A stretch of DNA of 64,000 bases, from the NCBI GenBank assembly GCA_902780495.1, contig CACZFM010000001.1, forward strand, positions 1 to 64,000, given 5' to 3'. Shown here piece by piece: positions 52,879 through 61,857 of this stretch. The position numbers and the translations under genes are program-made. Below the pieces are notes generated by a model. It saw nothing but the letters and a program-made list of their open reading frames with translations. It searched no databases and had not been told where the DNA came from. The DNA is from an uncultured Bacteroidales bacterium. GTDB taxonomy: Bacteria; Bacteroidota; Bacteroidia; Bacteroidales; Paludibacteraceae. The number at the start of each line of letters is the position of its first letter. Within the stretch, counting starts at the first letter, position 1.

Positions 52879-53889
52879 TTAGTTCTTCTGGTTTATCAGG
52901 TTCACCACTACTTTGACCATGGTGTCTTTTTCTTCTGTGCGGCTTTCGGCAATCATAAGAGTTAGCGCGACAAGAGTGTTGTCCGCCAGACGTTTGGTGC
53001 CATCTTCGCGGTAGAGAATGCCGTTGTTGTTTAAAAACCATAGAAACAACGTAGCCGCGATGCGTTTGTTGCCATCAGAGAAGGAGTGGTTCTTTGTCAC
53101 CAAATACAACAGCATCGCCGCTTTCTCCTCCACACTTGGATACAAGTCCTTGCCGCCGAACGTCTGGTAAATCTGACCTATACTACTCTTGAACGAATCG
53201 TCTTTCTCATTGCCAAATAACGCACTTCCACCGAACTTCTCACGTAAGGCGTTGATAGTCTGAATGGCATTCTCATACGTCGCATGGAACCGCTCTTCGG
53301 GTGTAGTCTCTTTGACGGTCAACCGCTCGTAATCATAATTATCAAGCGTGTCCAACGCGTACGTGTAATCCAAAACGACATCAAAAATAGCTTGCGTCTC
53401 GTCCGTGTTCTCAATCGCCTTACTTTGCACCGCTCGACCAACTATCTGCACCAACTGCCTCAACTCCGCCAGCTGCTCCCGCCTCAGTTTCTCATTGACG
53501 GCAAAGCCTTTGATGAGGTAGTCCTTAAGAATCCTGTTTGCCCACTTACGAAATTGGATACCTCTTTTACTCTTTACTCGAAAGCCAACAGAAGTAACCA
53601 TTTCCAAGTTATAGTACATTACCTCGTTGGTTTGAGTTTTGCCTTCCATTGCTCCATGCGGAGTGGTGGACGCAAATTTTGCGCCTACCACTTCATCCGC
53701 CAATTCTTCGTGTAAAGCGTTATTGATATGCTTGCGAATTGTTTTTACATCTCTGTCAAACAACATAGCCATTTGCGAAGCAGTCAACCACACGGTTTCT
53801 TGCTCCATGCGCACATCGAGCTGAATCATGTTGTCATCCGCACGATAGATGATAATCTCGCCTCTGTTATGTTCCGAAATCTCTTTCAT
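52879..53889 (-). CDS. RhuM-Fic/Doc fusion protein
   Basis: The ATG at 53889 overlaps the stop of the 42-residue frame (ATGA); the frame extends five codons further without need. The 336-residue product has an N-terminal RhuM (virulence-associated, DNA-binding-like) domain ('TVWLTASQMAMLF', 'FRVKSKRGIQFRKWANRIL'). The C-terminal Fic/Doc domain has the motif 'HSFSDGNKRIAA', with active-site His and the Asn-Lys-Arg form typical of Doc-like kinases and AMP transferases. Such fusions are common in Bacteroidota accessory regions. Confidence 0.85.
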   Translation of the reverse strand: MKEISEHNRGEIIIYRADDNMIQLDVRMEQETVWLTASQMAMLFDRDVKTIRKHINNALHEELADEVVGAKFASTTPHGAMEGKTQTNEVMYYNLEMVTSVGFRVKSKRGIQFRKWANRILKDYLIKGFAVNEKLRREQLAELRQLVQIVGRAVQSKAIENTDETQAIFDVVLDYTYALDTLDNYDYERLTVKETTPEERFHATYENAIQTINALREKFGGSALFGNEKDDSFKSSIGQIYQTFGGKDLYPSVEEKAAMLLYLVTKNHSFSDGNKRIAATLFLWFLNNNGILYREDGTKRLADNTLVALTLMIAESRTEEKDTMVKVVVNLINQKN

Positions 53890-54014
53890 ATTCTTTCTAC
53901 CCAACTGTTTCCAAAATGGAAACTATCGCTTTTTTCTTGCTTGTTGTGCACATAGTGCCTACTGCCCACATTCCCCCGCAACTCATCCACAATATTTACC
54001 CACTTCGCTTTCAT
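53886..54014 (-). CDS. 42-residue frame, duplicated 5' end of the 119-residue gene
   Basis: The ATG at 54014 opens 42 codons. The first 14 residues ('MKAKWVNIVDELRG') match the 119-residue gene at 51626, with near-identical DNA over about 55 bases, and then the sequences part. The stop overlaps the RhuM-Fic ATG (ATGA). It may be a gene fragment retained as a translated leader that couples to the Fic gene, or a small antitoxin-like peptide. Confidence 0.5.
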   Translation of the reverse strand: MKAKWVNIVDELRGNVGSRHYVHNKQEKSDSFHFGNSWVERI

Positions 54015-54027
54015 TGGTTTGTATTAT

Positions 54028-54933
54028 CTATTCCTCAAAATAGTCTGTGTCAATGCGTTTGACCATGTAGGATTGTTTGAGAGAAACTCCTACATTATAT
54101 TCTATCATGTAGTTCGCTAACTCTTGGCCATCAATTAGCACAACTTTCACATCTCCTTTGGGTTGGAATTGGTGTGCTTCCTTCGAAAAATAGGATGTGG
54201 TTATAAACACCCCTTTCTTGGCTCCTTGACCAACTAATGCTCCCACAAACTTCTGAATCTCTGGCTGTCCTACGCAGTTGGACCAGCGTTTGGCTTGCAC
54301 ATAAATCTTATCGAGTCCAAGTTTGTCTTCTTTGATAACCCCATCAATACCATCATCTTTGACATAGGCGGTAACAGTTCCCGCGTCTTCAAGTGAGCCG
54401 CCGTATCCCATGGCAACTAGCACATCAACTACTATTTGTTCGAATTTTTGTGGGGAAACATCCATCAGAGAAGATAGAACTTCATTCGCCAATTGGTTGT
54501 TTATTTGAGAATATGCCTCTTCTAAAACTTCGACAGGAGTTTTTGCTGCTTCATCTGCTACAATATCTTTCTTTGTCGGTTTGGCACTTTCTTTAGGGGC
54601 ACGACCATAAAATGCCACGAAAGAAGGGTATTCGGCTAGCGTTTTCAAAGTTACTTCACCACCTTTCAACCGTTTAAGTCCCTCTTCTGTAATTTTGTAC
54701 TGGCCATTTAATACTTTTTCTGCCAGACCGGCTTTACGCAGATAAGTTCCTGCCCATAAAATACGGTTGTAAACTTGTGTCTGACTTTGATTGGCTATTT
54801 TCTCTTGTGCTTCTTCTTCCGTCAATCCGAAATACTTGATGGCATACTCAATAATGTCTTTGTTTTTATGGATATTCCCATCAGAAAGACATTTCAAATA
54901 TGGTGTGAAAAAACTATCAAATTTTGGTACCAT
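54028..54933 (-). CDS. Mrr-like restriction endonuclease
   Basis: This 301-residue protein has an N-terminal winged-helix Mrr_N region ('YLKCLSDGNIHKNKDIIEYA', 'LRKAGLAEKVLNGQYKITEEG') and a C-terminal Mrr catalytic domain. The latter holds the D-x(n)-Q-x-K core in 'DDGIDGVIKED' and 'IYVQAKRWSN', followed by 'GVFITTSYFSKEAHQF'. Mrr proteins cut modified DNA. It is the second gene of the island after ftcD and RhuM. No methyltransferase is nearby. Confidence 0.9.
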   Translation of the reverse strand: MVPKFDSFFTPYLKCLSDGNIHKNKDIIEYAIKYFGLTEEEAQEKIANQSQTQVYNRILWAGTYLRKAGLAEKVLNGQYKITEEGLKRLKGGEVTLKTLAEYPSFVAFYGRAPKESAKPTKKDIVADEAAKTPVEVLEEAYSQINNQLANEVLSSLMDVSPQKFEQIVVDVLVAMGYGGSLEDAGTVTAYVKDDGIDGVIKEDKLGLDKIYVQAKRWSNCVGQPEIQKFVGALVGQGAKKGVFITTSYFSKEAHQFQPKGDVKVVLIDGQELANYMIEYNVGVSLKQSYMVKRIDTDYFEE

Positions 54934-55044
54934 AGTGGTGTTGTTTATAAAATTATCAAAATCGTTGTGTGTTTCAAGTGGTATTGTCTTTTATTCTCCT
55001 TATCCTCGGTAGTTCCTTTGCAAATCAAACTATTGGCGGTGTTT

Positions 55045-56073
55045 TTACAGTTCCCCTTCTTTGTTTTCTTGTTCAATCATTCGTTTTACCGCTTCGTCAA
55101 AATCTGAAGCGATGGGTTGCGTGCGGTTGAAGATGTCATACTCGGATTCGGCTTTCGTGTCGGCTTGTGCTTTGGAGATACTGCCTTTATCAGGCAGAAT
55201 ATTGTAGCGTCGGAACGAAAGGAACTCATTCACGCTCGCTGCAAACTGCTCCATATTAAAGGTGTTTTCTCGCTCAATGAGGTCTTCAATATAATCGAAA
55301 TAGCCGGTAACGGTGCGCTCCAATTGACGAATCTGCTTCTCATCCAGATAATTCTTGGCAATGGTGACATCCGATTTCAAGACACGTCCGTTAGGCGAGT
55401 TCTTCCATGTCTTCAGTCCCATGTGCTCTTGGGTATGGTCGGCGTGTGTGTAGATAATCTCTGCCGCCGTTTGCCCGGTAATGGCATAATGGAAGCGGTT
55501 TTGTACCATGGCATAGAACTCGCGCGTGGTAAGCGCTTTCGGGTCGTAGTCAATACTGCATTCCGCATAGATATCTGTAATCTGCTGCCAGATTCGGCGT
55601 TCGCTTGCACGGATAGAGCGTACGCGCTCCAAGAGTTCACGGAAATAATCCTGTCCAAAGATGGCCTTGCCTTGTTTGAGGCGCTCATCGTCCAATACAA
55701 AGCCCTTGCGGATGTATTCATTCAGAATCTTAGTTGCCCATTGGCGGAAACGCGTCGCGCGCGTGGAGTTAACACGGTAACCGACAGAGATAATCGCATC
55801 AAGGTTGTAGAATTGGGTCACACGCTTAACTTGACGAGTACCTTCTTGTTGAACTATCGAGATTTTCTCGGCAGTTGCCGCGAAACTTAATTCCTCGCTT
55901 TCATAGATATTACGGAGATGCAAACTTATATTATCCGAAGAACAATCAAACAATGTCGCCATTGCTTTCTGCGTCATCCAGATGGTCTCGTTGCGCACCA
56001 CGACTTGCACCTGTGCGGTGCAGTCGGGTGCATCATAGAGAAGGAATAATGCTTGTCTGTCAGCAGGAGTCAT
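55045..56073 (-). CDS. RhuM family protein
   Basis: This 342-residue protein has an N-terminal RhuM domain ('ETIWMTQKAMATLFDCSSDN', 'FYNLDAIISVGYRVNSTRAT', 'FRQWATKILNEYIRKGF') and a helical C-terminal part with 'DYFRELLERVRSIRASERRI'. RhuM proteins are accessory in pathogens and Bacteroidota and often carry extra domains; here none is visible. It starts 15 bases after the ftcD stop, so a transcript from the ftcD promoter runs into it. Confidence 0.88.
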   Translation of the reverse strand: MTPADRQALFLLYDAPDCTAQVQVVVRNETIWMTQKAMATLFDCSSDNISLHLRNIYESEELSFAATAEKISIVQQEGTRQVKRVTQFYNLDAIISVGYRVNSTRATRFRQWATKILNEYIRKGFVLDDERLKQGKAIFGQDYFRELLERVRSIRASERRIWQQITDIYAECSIDYDPKALTTREFYAMVQNRFHYAITGQTAAEIIYTHADHTQEHMGLKTWKNSPNGRVLKSDVTIAKNYLDEKQIRQLERTVTGYFDYIEDLIERENTFNMEQFAASVNEFLSFRRYNILPDKGSISKAQADTKAESEYDIFNRTQPIASDFDEAVKRMIEQENKEGEL

Positions 56074-56088
56074 TATGCCGGTAAGGTG

Positions 56089-57810
56089 TTACTTATTGAT
56101 ATTGGCGTTGACAAAGCTCAGTATCTCTGCTTCACGCTGTTCGGCCTCTTTCACCATTGCAGCTGCCTCTGCAATCAGGCGTTCGGCAGTCTCGCGGTTC
56201 TTCAGGCCTGCGGCATTGATGCGGACGTTCATATCTGCGCCACGTACGGCAGCACGTGCAGCAAGAGCGCCTACACCAGCATCCGATGCCGAAGCAGGAT
56301 TGCCTTTTTCAGCCATTGCCTTAATCACAGGGAAAGCGCGCATACTGGCTTTCATGGTGCGCAGAGGCACTTGTGTCGCATACAATGTGGCGGCCTCCAT
56401 GGCTTCAGCGCGGGCTTTCTTCTCCTCTTCAGTGCCTTTAGGCATGGCAAACACATCCATAATCTTATTGAATGCAGCCGTATCTTCGTCCACCAAAGCC
56501 AGCAGTTCGTTCATTACTTCCTGCCCCTCTTCGGCCACTTTTGAGAACTCTTCCCAACGTTCGTCCCAGCCGCGTTTGTGGGCACTCAGGTTAGCCACCA
56601 TCGTACCAAGTGCGGCACCGAGTGCGCCCATATAGGCGGAGATACTGCCGCCACCGGGGGCTGCCGATTCGGATGCAGTCTCAATGGCAAAGCCCTTGCA
56701 GGTCATGCGGATAAGGTGCTCTTTTTCTGCCTGTTCCTTTTCATCCACAATCATGTATTCTATCACTTTCTCTTTCGGATTGAACGGTTTCAGTTCGTCC
56801 AGCCCCATCGATTTGACAGCCATGCGGATGATTTCTTCTTCCGTTATACCGAGGCTGCGCTGTTGGCGTGCCAGGTAGTATTTGCCGGCATCAATCAGGG
56901 CGCACTTGGGCACCAGACCAACGATTTCTGCTCCGGTTACGCGCATCCCTCTTGCTGCGGCCGCGCGGCTAACCTCCTCAAAAGCAACATGCAGCGGAGT
57001 GGCAGTGATATCCGTGATATTCATGCTCACTTGCGCAATGCCGTATTCATCAATATACCATCCGATGGCCTTGCAGCCTTTCAGTGTGCCGGGTATCCAT
57101 ATCTCTTCGCCATTGGCATCGCGCAGCACTTTGCCGGTCAGTTTGCCGCCTTCGCGAGCCTTGCGGCCTTTCTCGCGTACATCAAATGCCACAGCCATCG
57201 CACGGCGGGTGGAGGTGGTGTTTAGGTTGAAGTTCACGGCAATCAGGAAGTTGCGTGCGCCCACATTGGTCGCTCCGGCTGTTGCTACACGCTCGTTGAA
57301 TTCACCGGGGCCGAAATCGGGTTTGCGTTTTGGGTCGCTCATTTTCTCCGGCAGAGCCTCGTACTCACCTTCACGGCATACGGCGAGATTTTGGCGTTCG
57401 GGCGTAAAGGCAGCGGCTTCATAGCAGTAGCACGCAATACCCAGTTCTTCATACATCCGTTTGGCCAGTCCGCGCGCAAGGGTGGCGCACTCTTCCAAGG
57501 TGATACCTGCCACGGGAATCAGCGGGCACACGTCCGTTGCACCGCTACGCGGATGGGCACCGTGGTGGTGACGCATATCAATCAGTTCAGCGGCTTTTCT
57601 GGCACCCCTGAACGCGGCTTCTACTACCACATCCGGACTTCCCACGAAAGTAACGACCGTTCTGTTGGTGGCCTCACCCGGGTCTACATCCAGTACTTTT
57701 ACGTTCTCACCGTTCACGTCTGTGGCTTTTATTTCTGCCACGATTTGGTTGATGACATCCATGTTGCGTCCTTCCGAAAAGTTGGGCACGCATTCAATCA
57801 GTTGTTTCAT
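56089..57810 (-). CDS. ftcD: Bifunctional formimidoyltransferase-cyclodeaminase
   Basis: FtcD moves the formimino group from formiminoglutamate to tetrahydrofolate and releases ammonia, giving 5,10-methenyl-THF. The 573-residue fusion has the N-terminal transferase ('ECVPNFSEGRN', 'HPRSGATDVCPLIP') and a C-terminal cyclodeaminase ('AAPGGGSISAYMGALGAALG'). It carries its own promoter and is the first gene of the interrupted hut run. folD further along would use its product. Confidence 0.95.
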   Translation of the reverse strand: MKQLIECVPNFSEGRNMDVINQIVAEIKATDVNGENVKVLDVDPGEATNRTVVTFVGSPDVVVEAAFRGARKAAELIDMRHHHGAHPRSGATDVCPLIPVAGITLEECATLARGLAKRMYEELGIACYCYEAAAFTPERQNLAVCREGEYEALPEKMSDPKRKPDFGPGEFNERVATAGATNVGARNFLIAVNFNLNTTSTRRAMAVAFDVREKGRKAREGGKLTGKVLRDANGEEIWIPGTLKGCKAIGWYIDEYGIAQVSMNITDITATPLHVAFEEVSRAAAARGMRVTGAEIVGLVPKCALIDAGKYYLARQQRSLGITEEEIIRMAVKSMGLDELKPFNPKEKVIEYMIVDEKEQAEKEHLIRMTCKGFAIETASESAAPGGGSISAYMGALGAALGTMVANLSAHKRGWDERWEEFSKVAEEGQEVMNELLALVDEDTAAFNKIMDVFAMPKGTEEEKKARAEAMEAATLYATQVPLRTMKASMRAFPVIKAMAEKGNPASASDAGVGALAARAAVRGADMNVRINAAGLKNRETAERLIAEAAAMVKEAEQREAEILSFVNANINK

Positions 57811-57883
57811 GTTTTCTATTTTGTTTTTAGAAGATTATTGTCTGTCTGTGGAGCCGGAAACACGCCGACTTGATACCAGCCCG

Positions 57884-57915
57884 CAAAGATACAACTTTTT
57901 TTGCATATATGCAAA
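57884..57915 (-). promoter_or_regulatory. ftcD (hut) promoter
   Basis: On the minus strand TTTG (complement of 57912-57915) is followed after 20 nt by TATCTTTG (complement of 57884-57891). The 5' leader to ftcD is about 65 nt. Confidence 0.8.
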
Positions 57916-57991
57916 TTCTTTGCATCTTTTTTTATACCACGCTGCCAAAAACGAAAAAAACGCTCACTTTTTGGGCTTTTTTATGCACGCA

Positions 57992-58017
57992 GGACTGCTC
58001 CGTTGCCGAAGCAGTCC
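57992..58017 (-). terminator. Hairpin after pepD
   Basis: A perfect 8-bp stem (GGACTGCT 57992-57999 and AGCAGTCC 58010-58017, 10-nt loop) lies 23 bases after the pepD stop on the minus strand. A T tract appears only further on, so termination may be weak. Confidence 0.6.
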
Positions 58018-58040
58018 CGTAGTGTGGTATGTATTCCTGT

Positions 58041-59486
58041 TTACAGAGCCTTCAAGGTCTCAAGCAGGAAATCGTAGTATTTCTGCACGGTGGCGATGTT
58101 CACGCGCTCATCGGGCGAGTGGGGGTGTTCGATGGTCGGACCGAATGAAATCATGTCCATACCCGGATAGTTACGTCCGATGATGCCGCATTCCAAACCT
58201 GCGTGGATGGTCACGATGCGTGGAGCGTTGCCGAATTTCTTGGTGTAGATGTCTTTCATTACGCCCAGAATACGGCTGTTCAGATTGGGTTTCCAACCGG
58301 GGTATGCGCCGGAGAACTCTACTTCCGCACCGGCCACAGCGAAGGTGGATTGAATCATTTGCTTCAGTTCTTCTTTGCGGCTTTCTACCGATGAACGGGT
58401 CAGGCAAAGCACAACCACCGAATTGCCTTCCATCTTGATGGCACTCAGGTTGTTACTGGTCTCCACCACATCCGGCATTTCGGGTATCATGCGATACACG
58501 CCGTGCGGGCAGATGGTGATGGCGTGAATCAGGAAGTCTTGCACGTCTTCGGGCAGTTCGGTCTTCGGACATGCCACTTCTTCAGCGGTGAAATGGATAT
58601 CATCTTCTATGCCGTCATATTCTTTGATGAACAGGTCTTCCCACTCATCCACCAGTTGCAGCATCTCTTCTTTGCCGTCTGCGGGGATGGTGATGACAGC
58701 CGATGCTTCACGCGGAATGGCGTTGCGCAGCGAACCGCCTTCCACTTCGGCCAGGCGTGCTTCGTAGTCGGCTACAGCCACTTTCAGGAAGCGGAACAGA
58801 AGTTTGTTAGCATTGGCACGCTGCAAGTGAATATCACATCCGGAGTGGCCGCCTTTTAGACCTTTCAAGCTGATTTTCAGTGCAATGTCACCTTCCTCCA
58901 CTTCTACGGGCGTAAAGTCAAACCGTGCCGTTGTGTCCACACCGCCGGCGCAGCCGATATACAGTTCGCCTTCTGTCTCTGAGTCAAGGTTCAGTAATAT
59001 CTTGCCTTGCAGTACACCGCCCTGCAACGCGTGTGCGCCGTACATACCGGTCTCTTCATCCACGGTGAAGAATGCTTCCAACGGGGGATGAACCACGTTC
59101 TTGTCGGCCAGTATGGCCATAGCGGTGGCAACGCCTATGCCGTTATCGGCACCAAGGGTCGTACCATCGGCAGTCACCCATTCTTTATTGTCCTCAATAT
59201 AAGCGTGTATGGGGTCTTTCTCAAAGTCGAATTGGGTGTCATTGTTTTTCTGGGGCACCATATCCATGTGTCCTTGCAGGATTACACCGGGGTGGTTCTC
59301 CATGCCGGCACTGGCGGGTTTGCGGATAATAACGTTGCCTATTTCGTCAACCACTGTCTCCAGTCCGAGGCTGCGACCGTAATCGGCCAGGAACTTTGAG
59401 ATCTCTTCTTTCTTGCCCGATGGGCGGGGAATTTGGGTAAGGCTGTAGAAGTTTTTCCACAAGGCCTTGGGTTCAAGGTTAAGCAT
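58041..59486 (-). CDS. pepD: Aminoacyl-histidine dipeptidase
   Basis: PepD releases histidine from dipeptides. The 481-residue M20-family peptidase has the zinc motif 'LQGHMDMVPQ', 'LGADNGIGVATAMAI' and 'TVDEETGMYGAH'. Its position next to the hut genes suggests supply of histidine, although the asparaginase gene is its direct upstream partner (45 bases). Confidence 0.93.
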   Translation of the reverse strand: MLNLEPKALWKNFYSLTQIPRPSGKKEEISKFLADYGRSLGLETVVDEIGNVIIRKPASAGMENHPGVILQGHMDMVPQKNNDTQFDFEKDPIHAYIEDNKEWVTADGTTLGADNGIGVATAMAILADKNVVHPPLEAFFTVDEETGMYGAHALQGGVLQGKILLNLDSETEGELYIGCAGGVDTTARFDFTPVEVEEGDIALKISLKGLKGGHSGCDIHLQRANANKLLFRFLKVAVADYEARLAEVEGGSLRNAIPREASAVITIPADGKEEMLQLVDEWEDLFIKEYDGIEDDIHFTAEEVACPKTELPEDVQDFLIHAITICPHGVYRMIPEMPDVVETSNNLSAIKMEGNSVVVLCLTRSSVESRKEELKQMIQSTFAVAGAEVEFSGAYPGWKPNLNSRILGVMKDIYTKKFGNAPRIVTIHAGLECGIIGRNYPGMDMISFGPTIEHPHSPDERVNIATVQKYYDFLLETLKAL

Positions 59487-59531
59487 AATCGTTGGTGTTT
59501 TTGATTGATTATTTTGTATTGTTTCTTTCGG

Positions 59532-60551
59532 TCAATCCATTTCGCCCACAAGGCTTACTTGCAGCATCTGTTTGATTTTCTTCAGGTCATCGCCATAGCG
59601 TCCGAACAGATACATCATCTTTGTCAGCAGGGCTTCGGTGGTGATGTCTCGGCCTGACAGCACGCCGGCTTTCAGCAGGTTCATGCTCACTTCATAGCGT
59701 CCCATCTCTACGCTGCCGGTTTCGCATTGGGTCTTGTTCACGATGGCGATGCCGCGGTCAACGGCTTCTTTCAGTTCTTCGTACAGCCATTCGAACGACG
59801 GGGCGTTGCCTGCACCGTAGGTCTCCAGCACCACGCCTTTCAAATTGGGGGTGGAGAGTACTGCATGTACCACGGCACGGGTGATGCCGGGGAATATCTT
59901 CAGCACCGCCATATTGCTATCCAGTTTGTCCCATATCTCCAGCGGCAGGTTGTCGGCCTGATGAATGAGGGAGTCACGGAAATCGATATGCACACCGGCC
60001 TTGGCAAGACACGGATAATTGAAACTCTCGAAGGCCTCGAAGTACTCCGCGTTTTTCTTGGTCGAACGGTTGCCGCGGTAGAGTTTTTCTTTGAAGAACA
60101 GGCATACTTCCGGCACCATACTTCGTCCTTTCTCGTTCACGGCTGCGGCTATCTCCACAGCGGTCAGCAAGTTCTCTTTTGCATCCGAACGCAGCACACC
60201 CACCGGCAACTGGCTGCCTGTGAACACCACCGGCTTGCTCAGGTTGTGCAGCATGAAACTCAGCGCACTTGCCGAATAGGCCATCGTGTCGGTGCCGTGA
60301 AGGATAACGAAGCCGTCATACTGATCATAATGCTCATAAATGGTATGAGCCATCTTGCTCCAGTCCTCCGGCTTGATGTCCGATGAATCAATCAGCGGCG
60401 TGAATGGAAGCATATCTACTTTGATGTCTTGCGCGAATAGTTCCGGCACAAACGCACGGAACGTCTCTGTATCAGCGGGATGCAGGGCACCGCTCTTCGG
60501 ATTGCGAACCATCGAAATGGTTCCGCCTGTCAATACAACCAGTATCTTCAT
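59532..60551 (-). CDS. ansA: L-asparaginase (type I, cytoplasmic)
   Basis: This enzyme hydrolyses asparagine to aspartate and ammonia. The ATG at 60551 gives 339 residues with the catalytic Thr in 'VVLTGGTISM' and the second active-site motif 'FVILHGTDTMAYSASAL'. There is no signal peptide, hence type I. It is preceded by its own promoter, and pepD lies 45 bases beyond its stop. Confidence 0.92.
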   Translation of the reverse strand: MKILVVLTGGTISMVRNPKSGALHPADTETFRAFVPELFAQDIKVDMLPFTPLIDSSDIKPEDWSKMAHTIYEHYDQYDGFVILHGTDTMAYSASALSFMLHNLSKPVVFTGSQLPVGVLRSDAKENLLTAVEIAAAVNEKGRSMVPEVCLFFKEKLYRGNRSTKKNAEYFEAFESFNYPCLAKAGVHIDFRDSLIHQADNLPLEIWDKLDSNMAVLKIFPGITRAVVHAVLSTPNLKGVVLETYGAGNAPSFEWLYEELKEAVDRGIAIVNKTQCETGSVEMGRYEVSMNLLKAGVLSGRDITTEALLTKMMYLFGRYGDDLKKIKQMLQVSLVGEMD

Positions 60552-60575
60552 ATCGCTTTTTAATGTATCAAGCCG

Positions 60576-60607
60576 CAAAGGTACTAAATCTATTCCATAT
60601 ATGCAAA
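60576..60607 (-). promoter_or_regulatory. Asparaginase-pepD promoter
   Basis: On the minus strand TTTG (complement of 60604-60607) is followed after 20 nt by TACCTTTG (complement of 60576-60583), 24 bases before the ATG. Confidence 0.85.
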
Positions 60608-60712
60608 TTTTTACCCCTATTTTTAGAAAATAATGCGCTTTTTTCCAAATTAGTCCATGTTTGGCACGATATTTGTGGTACTATTTTCAGGAAACATCCT
60701 AACCGCATTTGT

Positions 60713-61405
60713 ATGATTGCAGAGAAAAAGTCAGCCACAGTGCTTATCTACGAAAGTGATGCGAATTTGAGCAGTGTGATGGGAGATTACCTCCGAAGTG
60801 TGGGTTACGATGTTGCCGTAGCGGCTAACAGCGATGTCGCAATCGAACGACTCTCGCAACAGGCCATCGATCTTTGTCTTTTTGAATCGCAGATGCCGGA
60901 TGTGTCGGGCGAGGAACTGACCAAAGAGTTACGTTCGCGCGATTACGACATGCCGATTATCCTTCTTTCTGAACGTACCGAACGCGAAGAGGTCTTGGCG
61001 GGATATGAGGCAGGCGTTGATGATTACGTGGCGAAACCCTTTGTCATGGATATCCTTCTCCGCAAGATGAAAGCGCTGTTGAGATTGGCGCGCAGAACGG
61101 AGGATAATCCCGAAACACTGTTTTCTGTCGGAGGGGTCACGTTCGATTCGGCACGGCAAACACTCGGAGAACAGAAACTGTCCGCGCGGGAAACCGAACT
61201 ATTGCTCATCCTTTGTCGGAATATGAACAAGTTGGTGGACCGCAGCCTTATCCTCAAACGCATTTGGAAAACAGACGATTTCTTCTCGGCGCGCTCTTTG
61301 TCGGTCTATATTCATCATCTGCGGCACTTTCTTGGCCTGGAGGGAAGTACGGCTTCTATCCTCGTCATGCATGGAAAAGGGTACAAACTTATTGAAAATC
61401 AATAG
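60713..61405 (+). CDS. OmpR/RprY-like response regulator with Glu at the phospho-acceptor site
   Basis: The ATG at 60713 gives 230 residues, an N-terminal receiver and a C-terminal winged helix of the OmpR type ('LSARETELLLILCRN', 'RSLSVYIHHLRHFL'). In the receiver the acceptor Asp is Glu58 ('LCLFESQMPD'), and the acidic pocket reads 'YESD' instead of 'xDDD'. The switch Ser86 and the Lys108 of 'VAKPF' are kept. No histidine kinase is adjacent. I infer activity independent of, or altered in, phosphorylation. A Bacteroidota RprY-type relationship is likely but not proven. Confidence 0.88.
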   Translation: MIAEKKSATVLIYESDANLSSVMGDYLRSVGYDVAVAANSDVAIERLSQQAIDLCLFESQMPDVSGEELTKELRSRDYDMPIILLSERTEREEVLAGYEAGVDDYVAKPFVMDILLRKMKALLRLARRTEDNPETLFSVGGVTFDSARQTLGEQKLSARETELLLILCRNMNKLVDRSLILKRIWKTDDFFSARSLSVYIHHLRHFLGLEGSTASILVMHGKGYKLIENQ

Positions 61406-61517
61406 TTGATATACGATCAAAACCGAAAGGTTTTAACCCAACCGGTTTTGCATGAGCCGGTTAAGAGAAAGTAGTTTTTTCATAATAGTTTTTAATTGTG
61501 TTATAAGTAGTTTTGGG

Positions 61518-61554
61518 AGAGGGCTCGATGGGAATCGCGCCCCTCTTTTTTTCT
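61518..61554 (+). terminator. Terminator downstream of the response regulator
   Basis: The stem AGAGGG (61518-61523) pairs with CCCTCT (61541-61546), and a T tract follows. A second potential hairpin, AACCGG with CCGGTT, lies nearer the gene end at about 61439-61461. The rest of 61406-61798 shows nothing convincing. Confidence 0.6.
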
Positions 61555-61798
61555 TCATCTGTCATATCGGTAATCTTTCAAAATAAAAACCGAATAATTT
61601 CCGAACAAAGTTCAGGCTAAATACGTAAACGACACGACAACGACACGTAAACGAATAAGAACACCAACGTGAGGAAGTGCCAACAGCCACAACCCTGCCA
61701 TAAAGACAGAAAAAACGCACACTATGCGTGAAATTGAACGGCAAAAATCGCCAAAAATCGCACAAATGCACCGATTATATAAAAAAAACATGAAAATA

Positions 61799-61830
61799 TT
61801 TGCACGTTCCAAATAATTGTAGTACCTTTG
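61799..61830 (+). promoter_or_regulatory. Alpha-amylase promoter
   Basis: TTTG at 61799-61802, a 20-nt spacer and TACCTTTG at 61823-61830 match the consensus. The ATG lies 27 bases downstream. Confidence 0.85.
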
Positions 61831-61857
61831 CGCGCTTTAATGTTTTTAATACACGCA

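Noticed and set aside
61562-61812. Hydrophobic minus frames between response regulator and amylase
   Set aside because: No promoter or conserved feature; AT-rich spacer giving hydrophobic codons by chance.
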